A stretch of 64,000 nt of DNA from Salinicola endophyticus (GTDB lineage Bacteria > Pseudomonadota > Gammaproteobacteria > Pseudomonadales > Halomonadaceae): contig NZ_CP159578.1 in NCBI RefSeq assembly GCF_040536835.1, positions 682,001-746,000 on the forward strand, given 5' to 3'. Below are positions 37,439 to 45,972 of this stretch, piece after piece. Both the position numbers and the translations under genes were made by a program. Every line of letters begins with the position of its first letter. The first letter of the stretch is position 1. The notes below the pieces were generated by a model. The model ran no database searches and had not been told where the DNA came from. It saw only the letters and a list, made by a program, of their open reading frames with translations.

Positions 37439-38509
37439 TCACTCGCTCAAGATATTGAGCTCGCGGTCCCAGCGGCGCAGAAAGGCCTGGCGCCGCAGCG
37501 GATCGACGAAGGCGAGCAGGGTGGCGTTGATCGGAATCGGATAGAGGTGGTCGCCGACCTGGTCTCGCAGGCGCTGGGCGGTGTAGGGGCCGATGACGTC
37601 GTCGCGCACGCTGAACAGCGGCGTGCTGCCGGCCAGGATGCGCTGGCCGCGCTGGCTGAGCAGGAAGTCGACGAAGCGCCGCGCGGCTTGCGGGTGCGGC
37701 GCGTCGCGGTGGACGAAGACCATGCGCATCAGCACCAGCGAGTAGTCGTTGGGCACCTGCACGATGATGTCGGGGTGGCTCTGTGCCCAGACCATGGCGT
37801 AGGAGCCGAGCAGGTTGTAGCCGAGCCAGTAGCGGCCGTCGCTCAGGCCCTCGAGCATCGCCCGGGTGTTCTGGGCCAGGTCGACGTCGGCGGCGCCCAT
37901 GGCCGCGACCAGGTCCCAGATACGCGGCGTATAGCGCGCATCCTGCTGCAGTAGGGTGTAGCCGACGCCACTGTCCCGCGGTGAGTAGGTGACCACGCGC
38001 CCGCGCAGCCAGTGGCGATAGTCGGTCAGCAGGTCGAGCAGATCCCGGTGGGTGGTCGGTGGCGGCATGTGCGAGGCCAGCTCCAGGCGGTAGGCCATCA
38101 CCACCGGCTCGAAGGTGAAGCCGAACACCTCGTTACGCCATTTGGCCCAGGCCGGCCAGCGCCGCGCTTCGACGCTGTCGAGCGCCTGCGCCCGGCCTTC
38201 GTTGCTCAGCGCCAGTTGCCACGGCATCGCCGAGCTGATCACCACGTCCGGCGGGTCCTCGGCGTCGCGTGCCCGGTGGTCGGCTTCGAGGGTGGAGCGC
38301 TCGCGGTAGTCCAGCGTGATCTGTGGGTACTCGGCGCTGAAGGCATTGAGTACTGGCTGGAACACCGGGCGATCCAGCGCGGCTTCGACGATCAGCGGCT
38401 CGGCCACGGCGGGTGTCGTCACCAGCGCGACGCCTGAGCCTAGCCCCAACCCCAGCGATAGACATAGGCGAGCCAGTGCGGTCGGCAACCTGCGCTTTGG
38501 ATGGCTCAT
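37439..38509 (-). CDS. Periplasmic substrate-binding protein linked to the two-component system
   Basis: 356-aa extracellular solute-binding protein of the iron/thiosulfate-type fold. The signal peptide is about residues 1-36 (LCLSLGLGLGSGVALVTTPAVA). It is the last gene of a regulator-kinase-binding protein operon and its ATG overlaps the kinase stop. No permease or ATPase is adjacent. In TctDE-like systems such orphan binding proteins probably present the ligand to the sensor's periplasmic domain, which is the role inferred here rather than transport. Confidence 0.8.
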   Translation of the reverse strand: MSHPKRRLPTALARLCLSLGLGLGSGVALVTTPAVAEPLIVEAALDRPVFQPVLNAFSAEYPQITLDYRERSTLEADHRARDAEDPPDVVISSAMPWQLALSNEGRAQALDSVEARRWPAWAKWRNEVFGFTFEPVVMAYRLELASHMPPPTTHRDLLDLLTDYRHWLRGRVVTYSPRDSGVGYTLLQQDARYTPRIWDLVAAMGAADVDLAQNTRAMLEGLSDGRYWLGYNLLGSYAMVWAQSHPDIIVQVPNDYSLVLMRMVFVHRDAPHPQAARRFVDFLLSQRGQRILAGSTPLFSVRDDVIGPYTAQRLRDQVGDHLYPIPINATLLAFVDPLRRQAFLRRWDRELNILSE

Positions 38510-39948
38510 GCGCGTTCTCCGGGGGCTGGGGTGTGCGTGTCGGGGCCTGAAGCGGCGGGATCCAGACGTGCCAGTGTCAGCGACAGGCGCAGCCCGTGCG
38601 GGCTCACCGCGCTCAGCTCCAGCGGGCTGCCGTGACGCCGGGCGATGGAGTCGACGATCGCCAGACCCAGCCCCGAGCCCTCGGTGTCCTGGCGCTGGCC
38701 GCGCTCGAAGGGCCGCGTCAGGCGCTCGCGCGCCGCCGCCTCGACCCCGGGGCCGTCATCCTCGATCGACAGTTCCAGCCGGTCGGCGGTGAGATCGCGC
38801 AGCGCCACCGTGATCTGGCTGCCGTGTGGGGTGTAGCGGCAGGCATTGTCGATCAAGTTGTTGAGCAGCTCGTGCAGCGCCCAGGGTTCGCCGGCGACCC
38901 AGGCGGGCAGCGCGCACTCGAGCGCCAGGCCGAGATCGTGGTCGCGGCTCTCCTGGCGGTCGGCCCACTCCATCACCACCGCGCGCAGCAGTGTGTCCAG
39001 CGCCAGCTGCTGGCGCTCCTGGTCGGGGCCCAGATGACGCAGCCGGGTCAGGCTGAGCATCTGGCCGGCCAGCCGGCTGGTGCGGCTGGCGCTGTCGTGG
39101 ACTTCGTTCAGGGCGCGTTGCCAGGCAGCTGGATCGGAGCTGGCCAGGGCCAGCTCAGAAGTGCTCTGCAGCCCCGCCAGCGGGGTCTTCAACTGGTGCG
39201 AGGCGTCGGCGATGAAGCGCAGCAGGGTGGCGCGGCGGTCACGCTGGTCGGCGAGCAGGCGGTTCAGGGTGTCCACCCACTCGCGCATCTCCCGCGGCAC
39301 CTCGAGGGTGAGCGGCTCGACGTCGTCCGGGTGGCGGTCGCGCAGCGCCCGGCGCAGTCGCTCCAGCGGCGCCAGCAGGGCGCGCACGGCGATCATCAGC
39401 AGCGCTGCGGTGATCAGCACCATGGCGGCGAAACGCGTGGCGCTCTTCTCGAACAGCTCGCCGGCGAGCAGGTCGCGCCCGCGCCGGGTGTGGCCGACCC
39501 ACAGCTGTACCGGCTCCTGGGTGTCCCAGCCGGCGGAGTCGATCTCACGGCCATGGAGGCGGATCGGTACGCCATCCAGGTCGGCGTCGTAGAACACCGG
39601 ATGGTGGCTGGCGGCGTCGCGCATGGCGGCGCTGATCGGCAGCTTGGCATTGCGCGTGATGAGGCGGCCGTTGTCGGCCTGGAGCCAGTAGAACACCCGC
39701 TCCTGCCACTGGGTGGCGAGAATCTGCAGCGCCGAGGCGGGCATCTCCAGGGTGGGCTGGCCGTCGGGCCACTGCAGCGATTCGGCCATGGTCAGGCTGG
39801 CGGCGGCGAGCTGGCCGTCGAGGGCGCGGTCGGCGGCCTTGTGGGCGCTGGTGTAGGCCTCGATCAGCAGCAGCGTGCCGAGCCCGGCGACGATCGCGGT
39901 CAGCCACAGCGCCAGACGGCGCTTGAGCGACACCGGGCGGGCGTTCAC
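38506..39948 (-). CDS. TctE-like sensor histidine kinase
   Basis: Membrane sensor kinase (480 aa) starting at GTG 39948, which overlaps the response regulator stop. TM1 is about 12-32. A periplasmic 2CSK_N-type domain spans about 33-170, and TM2 about 174-192 (FAAMVLITAALLMIAV). The HisKA domain has phospho-accepting His251 (ADASHQLKTPL). The ATPase domain has the N-box LLNNLIDNACRYTP (361-374) and IEDDGPGV. It should sense a carboxylate-like ligand, possibly with the coupled binding protein, and phosphorylate the adjacent regulator. Confidence 0.9.
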   Translation of the reverse strand: MNARPVSLKRRLALWLTAIVAGLGTLLLIEAYTSAHKAADRALDGQLAAASLTMAESLQWPDGQPTLEMPASALQILATQWQERVFYWLQADNGRLITRNAKLPISAAMRDAASHHPVFYDADLDGVPIRLHGREIDSAGWDTQEPVQLWVGHTRRGRDLLAGELFEKSATRFAAMVLITAALLMIAVRALLAPLERLRRALRDRHPDDVEPLTLEVPREMREWVDTLNRLLADQRDRRATLLRFIADASHQLKTPLAGLQSTSELALASSDPAAWQRALNEVHDSASRTSRLAGQMLSLTRLRHLGPDQERQQLALDTLLRAVVMEWADRQESRDHDLGLALECALPAWVAGEPWALHELLNNLIDNACRYTPHGSQITVALRDLTADRLELSIEDDGPGVEAAARERLTRPFERGQRQDTEGSGLGLAIVDSIARRHGSPLELSAVSPHGLRLSLTLARLDPAASGPDTHTPAPGERA

Positions 39949-40613
39949 TCGCGGCGCTCCTCCAGGCGATAGCCCAGCCCGCGCAGGGTGCGGATCGCCA
40001 GCGGGGCGTCCTGGAGCCGCTTGCGCAGCCGGCTGACGTAGACCTCGAGGGCGTTGGCGCCCACCGCTTCGAAGCCGAACAGGCGATCCTCCAGCGTCTC
40101 CCGGGGCACGATGCGCCCGGCGTTGAGCATCAGCGCTTCGAGCAGGCGGAACTCCCGCCGCGGCAGATCCAGCGGCTCGCCCGCCAGCCACACGCTGGCG
40201 GCGTGGGTGTCCAGGGTCAGCCCGGCGAAGTGCAGGCGGTCGTCGAGACGCTGCTGGCTGCGTCGCAGCAGGGCGCGGACGCGCGCCTCCAGCTCGCTGA
40301 TCGAGAACGGCTTGGCCAGGTAGTCGTCGGCGCCCAGGTCGAGCCCGCGCACGCGATCCTCGAGCCCGTCACGCGCGGTGAGGATCATCACCGGGGTGGC
40401 GTCGCCGGTGTCGCGCAGGCGCGCCAGCAGCTCGAGCCCACTGGCGTCGGGCAGGCCCAGGTCGAGCAGAATCAGATCGAAACGGCGCTGGCGCAGCGCC
40501 TGCCAGGCGTCCTCGACTCGGCTCAGCGCGTCGATGCGATAGCCGGCACGGGCCATCGCCTCGCCCAGCGAGCGTGACAGCAGAGGATCGTCTTCGATGA
40601 CCAGCAGATGCAT
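39945..40613 (-). CDS. TctD-like OmpR-family response regulator
   Basis: 222-aa two-component regulator. The receiver domain (1-115) has acidic Asp8/Asp9, phospho-acceptor Asp51 (LLDLGLPD) and Lys101 (LAKPFS). The C-terminal winged helix (about 125-220) ends with TLRGLGYRLE. ATG 40613 follows GGAGAG. It diverges from the second TTT operon across 260 bp containing two palindromes, the likely operators. By analogy with TctD it controls tctCBA. Confidence 0.92.
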   Translation of the reverse strand: MHLLVIEDDPLLSRSLGEAMARAGYRIDALSRVEDAWQALRQRRFDLILLDLGLPDASGLELLARLRDTGDATPVMILTARDGLEDRVRGLDLGADDYLAKPFSISELEARVRALLRRSQQRLDDRLHFAGLTLDTHAASVWLAGEPLDLPRREFRLLEALMLNAGRIVPRETLEDRLFGFEAVGANALEVYVSRLRKRLQDAPLAIRTLRGLGYRLEERRE

Positions 40614-40716
40614 GACGTCTCTCCGCGCCAGTGTGTCGTCAGGGTGAGATGGCCAGCAGGAGACCGACCGTGCGGACTCGGAACGCGCTGGCTCGGCGCC
40701 GCGACCGGCCAGCATA

Positions 40717-40746
40717 AGACCAATGTCTTGATTAGACCAAAGGTCT
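40717..40746. promoter_or_regulatory. Paired palindromes between the TctD-like regulator and tctC
   Basis: Two adjacent palindromes sharing AGACCAA: AGACCAATGTCT (40717-40728) and AGACCAAAGGTCT (40734-40746). Their centres are about 17.5 bp apart. They lie in the divergent promoter region 128 bp before tctC. Spacing and placement suit dimer-pair binding by the TctD-like regulator. Site identity is directly visible; the protein link is inference. Confidence 0.55.
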
Positions 40747-40873
40747 AGATGACAGGTTGATGAAAGGTTGGCGGCCTAGCATCGCCCCTGTGCTGTTTGA
40801 ACCGTCGCTTGCGGGCTGACTCCGAAGAGCGCCCGAGCGGATAGCGAGCATAACAATCCAGGAGACGCTGAGC

Positions 40874-41863
40874 ATGCCGAAATCATCCTCCCTTCGTCGT
40901 TGGCTGGCCGCCGCCGTGGCCGGTGGCGCGCTGCTGGCCGGTGCCGTTCAGGCCCAGGCCAAGCCCCCCGAGTGTATCGCCCCGGCCAAGCCCGGCGGTG
41001 GCTACGATCTCACCTGCCGCCTGGCCGCCAACGGCCTGCAGGAAGCCAAGCTGATCGACGAGCCGATGCTGGTCACCTACATGCCGGGCGGTATCGGCGC
41101 GGTCGCCTATAACCACGTCACCGGCGTGCGCAACGACGACCCCAACCTGATCGTCGCCGCGAGTACCGGTGCCGCGCTCAATCTGGCGCTGAAGAAGTTC
41201 GGTGCCAAGCAGTCGGTCGACGACGTGCGCTGGCTGGGCGCGCTGGGGGTCGACTACGGTGCGGTGGTGGTGCGTAACGACGCCCCGTGGCAGAACCTCG
41301 ATGAGCTGATGCAGGCGCTGAAGAAGAACCCCTCCAGCGTGGTGATCGGCGCCGGCGGTACGGTCGGCAGCCAGGACTGGATGAAGGCGGCGCTGATGGC
41401 GAAATCCGCCAACATCGATCCGCGCAAGCTGCGCTACGTCTCCTTCGAGGGCGGCGGCGAGGCGCTGGCGGCACTGCTGGGCGAGCACATCCAGGTGTTC
41501 ACCGGCGATCTGGCCGAACTCAAGCCGCAGCTCGACAGCGGTGAGGTGCGCATCCTCGCGGCACTCGCCGAAGAGCGCCAGGCTGGCCCCTACGCCGATA
41601 TCCCCACCGCCAAGGAGCAGGGCTACGACGTCGAGTGGCCGATCTGGCGCGGCTACTACATGGGCCCGAAGGTCAGCGACGAAGCCTATCAGGCGTGGGT
41701 CGAGCGTCTGCGCGAGCTGAGCCAGACCGAGAGCTTCGCCAAGCTGCGTGAAGGTCGTGGCTTGTTCCCGATGAGCAAGTTCGGCGATGACTTCGACCAG
41801 TACGTCAAGAAGCAGGTCGCTGGCTTCTCGCAACTGGCCAAGGAAGTGGGTCTGACCCAATGA
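40874..41863 (+). CDS. TTT periplasmic substrate-binding protein TctC (second system)
   Basis: 329-aa tricarboxylate-binding protein. Signal peptide to about residue 29 (LLAGAVQAQA). The mature N-terminus begins KPPECIAPAKPGGGYDLTCRL, and the PGGIGAVAYNHV and GAGGTVGSQDWMK motifs are typical of TctC that binds citrate/tricarballylate, unlike the Bug-type receptor at 5.7-6.7 kb. ATG 40874 follows AGGAGA. The stop overlaps tctB. First gene of tctCBA, facing the TctD-like regulator. Confidence 0.92.
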   Translation: MPKSSSLRRWLAAAVAGGALLAGAVQAQAKPPECIAPAKPGGGYDLTCRLAANGLQEAKLIDEPMLVTYMPGGIGAVAYNHVTGVRNDDPNLIVAASTGAALNLALKKFGAKQSVDDVRWLGALGVDYGAVVVRNDAPWQNLDELMQALKKNPSSVVIGAGGTVGSQDWMKAALMAKSANIDPRKLRYVSFEGGGEALAALLGEHIQVFTGDLAELKPQLDSGEVRILAALAEERQAGPYADIPTAKEQGYDVEWPIWRGYYMGPKVSDEAYQAWVERLRELSQTESFAKLREGRGLFPMSKFGDDFDQYVKKQVAGFSQLAKEVGLTQ

Positions 41864-42318
41864 GACACGCCGCCGACCGCATCCTGAGTCTGCTGTTGCT
41901 CGGTCTGGCGGCGTTCATCGCCGTCCAGGCCTGGCATCTCGAGGTGCCGTTCAGCTACGACCCGGTGGGGCCGAAGGCCTTCCCGCTGCTGCTGGCGGGG
42001 CTGCTGGCACTGCTCGCGGTGGTGCTGTTCGTGCGCCCGGGGCCCAACGGCGAATGGCCCAGCGGCGCGCTGCTGCTGCGCCTGCTGGTGGTGATGGGGC
42101 TGCTGGTGGTGTACGCCGCGCTGTTCATCGAGGCCGGCTACCTGCTGATCACCGCGCTGGTCAGCGTGGCGATCGCCTGGCTGTTCGGCGCCTCGCCACT
42201 CAAGGCCCTGGTCGGCGGGGTGCTGCTCGCCCTCGGCAGCTATCTGCTGTTCACCTACGCGTTGGGCATCTCGCTACCCACCGGTAGCTGGATCGAACCG
42301 CTGCTGGGAGCCAACTGA
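41860..42318 (+). CDS. TTT small membrane subunit TctB (second system)
   Basis: 152-aa inner-membrane protein with four predicted helices (ILSLLLLGLAAFIAVQAW, AFPLLLAGLLALLAVVLF, LLVVMGLLVVYAALFIEAGYLL in part, and a C-terminal VGGVLLALGSYLLFTYALG). Size and layout fit TctB. It overlaps both tctC (ATGA) and tctA (TGATG), so the three are translated as a unit. Confidence 0.9.
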   Translation: MRHAADRILSLLLLGLAAFIAVQAWHLEVPFSYDPVGPKAFPLLLAGLLALLAVVLFVRPGPNGEWPSGALLLRLLVVMGLLVVYAALFIEAGYLLITALVSVAIAWLFGASPLKALVGGVLLALGSYLLFTYALGISLPTGSWIEPLLGAN

Positions 42319-43826
42319 TGTTCGATTTCCTGATTCAGGGCTTCGGCGTCGCGCTGACGCCGCTCAATCTCGGGCTCGCCTTCCTGGGTGCGCTGCTGGG
42401 CACGCTGTTCGGCGCGCTGCCGGGCATCGGCCCGATCAACGGCATCGCCATCCTGATGCCGCTGGCCTATACCCTCGGCCTGCCGGCGGAGTCGTCGCTG
42501 ATTCTGCTCGCGGGCATCTACACCGGCTCCGAATACGGCGGGCGCATGTCGAGCATCCTGCTCAACGTGCCCGGCGACGCCGGCGCGGTGATGACCACGT
42601 TGGATGGCCACCCGCTGGCCAAGAAGGGTCTCGCTGGCCCGGCACTGGGGCTCTCCGCGGTAAGCTCGTTCATCGGCGCCACGGTAGCGATCCTGGGGCT
42701 AACCCTGTTCGCGCCGCTGCTGGCGATCGTCGCGGTCAAGTTCGGGCCCGCCGAGTTCTTCGCGCTGATGATCTTCGCCTTCGCCTCGATGTCGGCGATG
42801 ATGGGCAAGGATCCACTCAAGACGCTGATCGGCGCCGTGCTCGGCGTGCTGATCTCCACCGTCGGGGTCGACTCCGGCACCGGCGTACTGCGCTTCACCT
42901 TCGACATGCCCGAGCTCTACGACGGCATCGATTTCGTGGTCATGATCATCGGGCTGTTCGCGGTCAGCGAGATTCTGCTGATGCTCGAACACGCCTTCCG
43001 TCACGACCAGGATGGCGAGATGGCGCCGATCGGCCGTGTCATGGTCAAGCTCTCCGAGGTGCTCTACTGCAAGTGGGCGATCCTGCGCTCCAGCGTGATC
43101 GGCTTCGTCATCGGCGTGCTGCCGGGTACCGGCGCCTCCGTCGCCAGCGCCGTGGCCTACACCACCGAGAAGCGCATCAGCGACCACGACAACAGCTTCG
43201 GCACCGGCAACATGCGTGGCCTGGCGGCGCCGGAAGCGGCCAACAACGCCTCCGCCGCGGGCTCCTTCGTGCCCATGCTGACCCTCGGCATCCCCGGCTC
43301 CGGTACCACCGCGATCCTGCTCGGCGCGCTGATGCTCTACAACATCAACCCGGGGCCGATGATGTTCCGCGAGCAGCCGATGGTAGTGGGCGGGCTGATC
43401 GCCTCGCTCTATATCGGCAACGTCATGCTGCTGCTGCTCAACCTGCCGTTGGCCGGGGTCTTCGCCCGCGTGCTGCAGGTACCGCGCTGGCTGCTGGTAC
43501 CCAGCGTGGCGATTCTCGCTTTCGTCGGCGTCTATCAGCTGCACTCCGACCTGATGGCGATCTATCTGATGCTGGCCATTGGCGTGTTCGGCTATCTGCT
43601 GCGCAAGTTCGGCTTCTCGCTGGCGCCGGTGGTGCTGGGCTTCGTGCTCGGCGGGCTGATGGAGGAGAACCTGCGCCGGGCGCTGTCGATCAGCGGTGGC
43701 GACCTCGCCATCCTGTGGCAGTCCGGGCTCTCGATCGGGCTGTGGATCGCCGCTGCTGCGGTGGCGTTCATCCCGCTGTTCGCGGGCAGGCTCAAGGCCA
43801 AGTTCCTGCCTGCCCGGTCCGCTTGA
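42318..43826 (+). CDS. TTT large membrane subunit TctA (second system)
   Basis: 502-aa polytopic permease subunit. Family blocks are LGTLFGALPGIGPINGIAILMPL near residues 30-50, GIYTGSEYGGRMSSILLNVPGD, GVLPGTGASVASAVAY, and APEAANNASAAGSFVPMLTLGIPGSGTTAI. Co-regulation by the divergent TctDE-like system suggests a tricarboxylate such as citrate as substrate. A strong terminator follows 40 bp downstream. Confidence 0.94.
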   Translation: MFDFLIQGFGVALTPLNLGLAFLGALLGTLFGALPGIGPINGIAILMPLAYTLGLPAESSLILLAGIYTGSEYGGRMSSILLNVPGDAGAVMTTLDGHPLAKKGLAGPALGLSAVSSFIGATVAILGLTLFAPLLAIVAVKFGPAEFFALMIFAFASMSAMMGKDPLKTLIGAVLGVLISTVGVDSGTGVLRFTFDMPELYDGIDFVVMIIGLFAVSEILLMLEHAFRHDQDGEMAPIGRVMVKLSEVLYCKWAILRSSVIGFVIGVLPGTGASVASAVAYTTEKRISDHDNSFGTGNMRGLAAPEAANNASAAGSFVPMLTLGIPGSGTTAILLGALMLYNINPGPMMFREQPMVVGGLIASLYIGNVMLLLLNLPLAGVFARVLQVPRWLLVPSVAILAFVGVYQLHSDLMAIYLMLAIGVFGYLLRKFGFSLAPVVLGFVLGGLMEENLRRALSISGGDLAILWQSGLSIGLWIAAAAVAFIPLFAGRLKAKFLPARSA

Positions 43827-43867
43827 GGCGCACGTGCCGGCGCGCTGCCGCTGGCGCTGATCCTCTG

Positions 43868-43891
43868 GCCCCGCTTCGGCGGGGCTTTTTT
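43868..43891 (+). terminator. Intrinsic terminator after the second tctCBA operon
   Basis: 7-bp stem GCCCCGC with a TTCG tetraloop followed by six Ts, 41 bp after the tctA stop. A classic Rho-independent terminator. Confidence 0.9.
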
Positions 43892-43985
43892 GTGGGACTC
43901 ATGTCGAAGATGACTTGATGCCGCGAGGGGGCTATTGTCTGCCCATCTGCTACAGCGCGCCGAGCCTCGGCCAACGGGAGTGATC

Positions 43986-44711
43986 ATGCAGACATCGAAG
44001 TGTCGGGTACGGGCCATGCTGGCGCCGGAAGGGCGGCTCAAGGTGGCGATCAACTACGGCAATCCGGTGCTGGCCCAGCGCCGTGAGGATGGCGAGCCGG
44101 GCGGCGTCTCAGCGGCCCTGGGCCGGGCGCTGGCGGCGGAGCTGGATGTGGCTGTCGCGTTCGTCACCTACGATGCCGCCGGGGCCGTGGTCGCCGATCT
44201 CGAACACGCCGACTGGCGGCTGGCGTTTCTGGCCCGCGACCCCAAGCGTGCCGAGACGATTCACTTCACCTCGCCCTATGTGCTGATCGAAGGCACCTAC
44301 CTGGTGCCCGAGGCGGCGGCGTTCGCTCAGGTCGAGGAGCTCGACCGTGACGGTGTGCGCATCGCGGTGGGCGAGGGCGCGGCCTACGACCTCTATCTCT
44401 CGCGCACTCTCCAGCACGCCGAGCTGGTGCGCGCGCCCACCTCGGCCGCGGCGATCGAGCTGTTCGTCGAGCAGGGGCTCGACGCCGCCGCCGGGGTGCG
44501 CCAGCCGCTGACCCGCTACGCCGAGGCCCATGGCGGCTATCGAGTGCTGCCGGGGCGCTTCACCGCGATCGAGCAGTGCATGGCGCTGCCCCGCGCCCAG
44601 GCCGAGGTCGCCGACTACGTCGAGGCGTTCCTGGCGCGGATGAAGCACGAGGGCATGGTCCAGCGTGCGCTGAGCGAGAGTGGGCAGGGTGACGCGGAGG
44701 TCGCCCCCTGA
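43986..44711 (+). CDS. Substrate-binding-domain protein without signal peptide
   Basis: 241-aa protein of the amino-acid-binding (SBP_bac_3) fold. LKVAINYGNPVLA opens the domain, GGVSAALGRALAAELDVAV and the hinge VRIAVGEGAAYDLYLSRTL follow, and the length fits a complete domain. ATG 43986 has GGGAG upstream. There is no hydrophobic signal sequence, even from an upstream in-frame start at 43935, so it is probably cytoplasmic. No transporter genes adjoin it. Its role is unknown; ligand sensing or sequestration is possible. Confidence 0.7.
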   Translation: MQTSKCRVRAMLAPEGRLKVAINYGNPVLAQRREDGEPGGVSAALGRALAAELDVAVAFVTYDAAGAVVADLEHADWRLAFLARDPKRAETIHFTSPYVLIEGTYLVPEAAAFAQVEELDRDGVRIAVGEGAAYDLYLSRTLQHAELVRAPTSAAAIELFVEQGLDAAAGVRQPLTRYAEAHGGYRVLPGRFTAIEQCMALPRAQAEVADYVEAFLARMKHEGMVQRALSESGQGDAEVAP

Positions 44712-44871
44712 GCGGGGGTAGGTCACGCAGGTGGCGGTTTTTGCCCCGAAAAATGCCGTAGGGGCTTCACACGGTGCGGGTGTTTTCTGTTATGCTTCGT
44801 CACCGCGAAACGCCGGGAACGTCTGGCGGCACCCTCTGCGTGCTGTTGGAGCGTTGTTGGCCATTGCGTCA

Positions 44872-44961
44872 GGAGAGGTGGCAGAGTGGTCGAATGCACC
44901 GCACTCGAAATGCGGCATACCTTCGCGGGTATCGAGGGTTCAAATCCCTCCCTCTCCGCCA
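44872..44961 (+). tRNA. tRNA-Ser (CGA anticodon)
   Basis: A 90-base serine tRNA with a 7-bp acceptor stem (GGAGAGG with CCTCTCC), a long variable arm, and the T-loop TTCAAAT. The anticodon loop CTCGAAA sits between stems CCGCA and TGCGG, giving anticodon CGA at 44906-44908, which reads UCG. The CCA end is encoded (44959-44961). Confidence 0.95.
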
Positions 44962-44969
44962 CGAACAGC

Positions 44970-44998
44970 AAAAAGCCGGCTCATGTAGCCGGCTTTTT
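44970..44998 (+). terminator. Intrinsic terminator after tRNA-Ser
   Basis: Stem AAAAAGCCGGC with a 7-base loop and a closing T-run, 9 bp after the tRNA. The A/T-flanked stem could also end transcription from the convergent EamA gene. Confidence 0.9.
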
Positions 44999-45033
44999 CG
45001 TGGGCGACCTTCAGGCACGCCGTCGAAGCGTCT

Positions 45034-45966
45034 TCAGCGGGCCGTGTCCGAGAGGCGACGTCCCGGCAGCGGCGCCACCTCCAGCACCGCGGCGGCGATC
45101 ACCAGCAGCGCGCCGCCGAGCTGGAGCGCGCTGAGCGGCTCGCCGGCGAACAGCGCCGCCGAGAGCACGCCCACCAGCACTTCGCTCATCATCAGAATCC
45201 CCAGGCGCGCCGGTGCCAGCACGCTGGCCGCCCATACCACGATCGCCAGCGATATGGCCCACCACAGGGTGGCGGAGACGGCGATCCAGGCCACGGCCTG
45301 ACCCAGCGCCGGCATCGGCGGCAGCCCGGGCCAGGGGCCGAGCAGCGGTGTCAGTGCCAGCGCACCGAGCACGGCGCCCAGGGCGAACACGAAGCTGCCT
45401 TCGCCCGGGCCGAGGGTGCTGCGCGCGCGCATGCCGCTGGAGGCGATCGCCCACAGCACGCCGGAGACCAGCCCCAGCCAGTCGCCCAGGGTGCGTGGTA
45501 GCGGCGAGCCGGCCGCGCCCAGCACCAGCGTCAGGCCACCCAGCCCCAGCGCGATCACGGCCAGACGTCGGCCGGTGAGTGGCCAGCGCCACCACAGCCG
45601 CTCGATCAGCGAGCTCCACACCGGGGTGAGGTAGAACAGCAGGATGACCACCGCGACTTGGCCCTGGACCAGGCCCACCGAGTAGCACATGAACGCCGCC
45701 CCGCCGAGCAGCACCGCGAGTATCCCCAGCGGATGACAGCGGCGCAGCCGTGCGCGCCCGGCCAGCGCCCAGGGCGCGAGCAGGCAGCAGGTGACGAGGG
45801 CGACGATCAGTGAGCCCCAGACGCCGCCCAGGGCCAGCGCCTCGAGGCGGCGGATGGGAATCCAGTAGAGCCCCCACAGCGCGCCGGCGAATAGAATGCC
45901 TGCGGCCGCCAGACGCGTGCGTCTGGCGGCCGCAGGGTTCGGCGCGAACGTCTCCGGGCTAGCCAT
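45034..45966 (-). CDS. EamA/DMT-family permease
   Basis: 310-aa membrane protein with ten predicted helices in two EamA repeats (about 20-145 and 160-295), the layout of drug/metabolite exporters. The N-terminus carries a basic stretch AARRTR encoded by an 18-bp perfect inverted repeat. ATG 45966 starts 6 bp after the pgk stop, so it is probably cotranscribed with epd-pgk. Substrate unknown. Confidence 0.85.
   Translation of the reverse strand: MASPETFAPNPAAARRTRLAAAGILFAGALWGLYWIPIRRLEALALGGVWGSLIVALVTCCLLAPWALAGRARLRRCHPLGILAVLLGGAAFMCYSVGLVQGQVAVVILLFYLTPVWSSLIERLWWRWPLTGRRLAVIALGLGGLTLVLGAAGSPLPRTLGDWLGLVSGVLWAIASSGMRARSTLGPGEGSFVFALGAVLGALALTPLLGPWPGLPPMPALGQAVAWIAVSATLWWAISLAIVVWAASVLAPARLGILMMSEVLVGVLSAALFAGEPLSALQLGGALLVIAAAVLEVAPLPGRRLSDTAR
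45899..45936. repeat. 18-bp perfect inverted repeat inside the 5' end of the EamA gene
   Basis: Arms 45899-45916 and 45919-45936 are perfect reverse complements with a 2-base loop. They cover about codons 11-23 of the EamA protein and contain GCGGCCGC. The structure would form a very stable hairpin at the start of the coding sequence, just after pgk. No T-tract follows on the minus strand. Confidence 0.75.
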
Positions 45967-45972
45967 CCGCGC

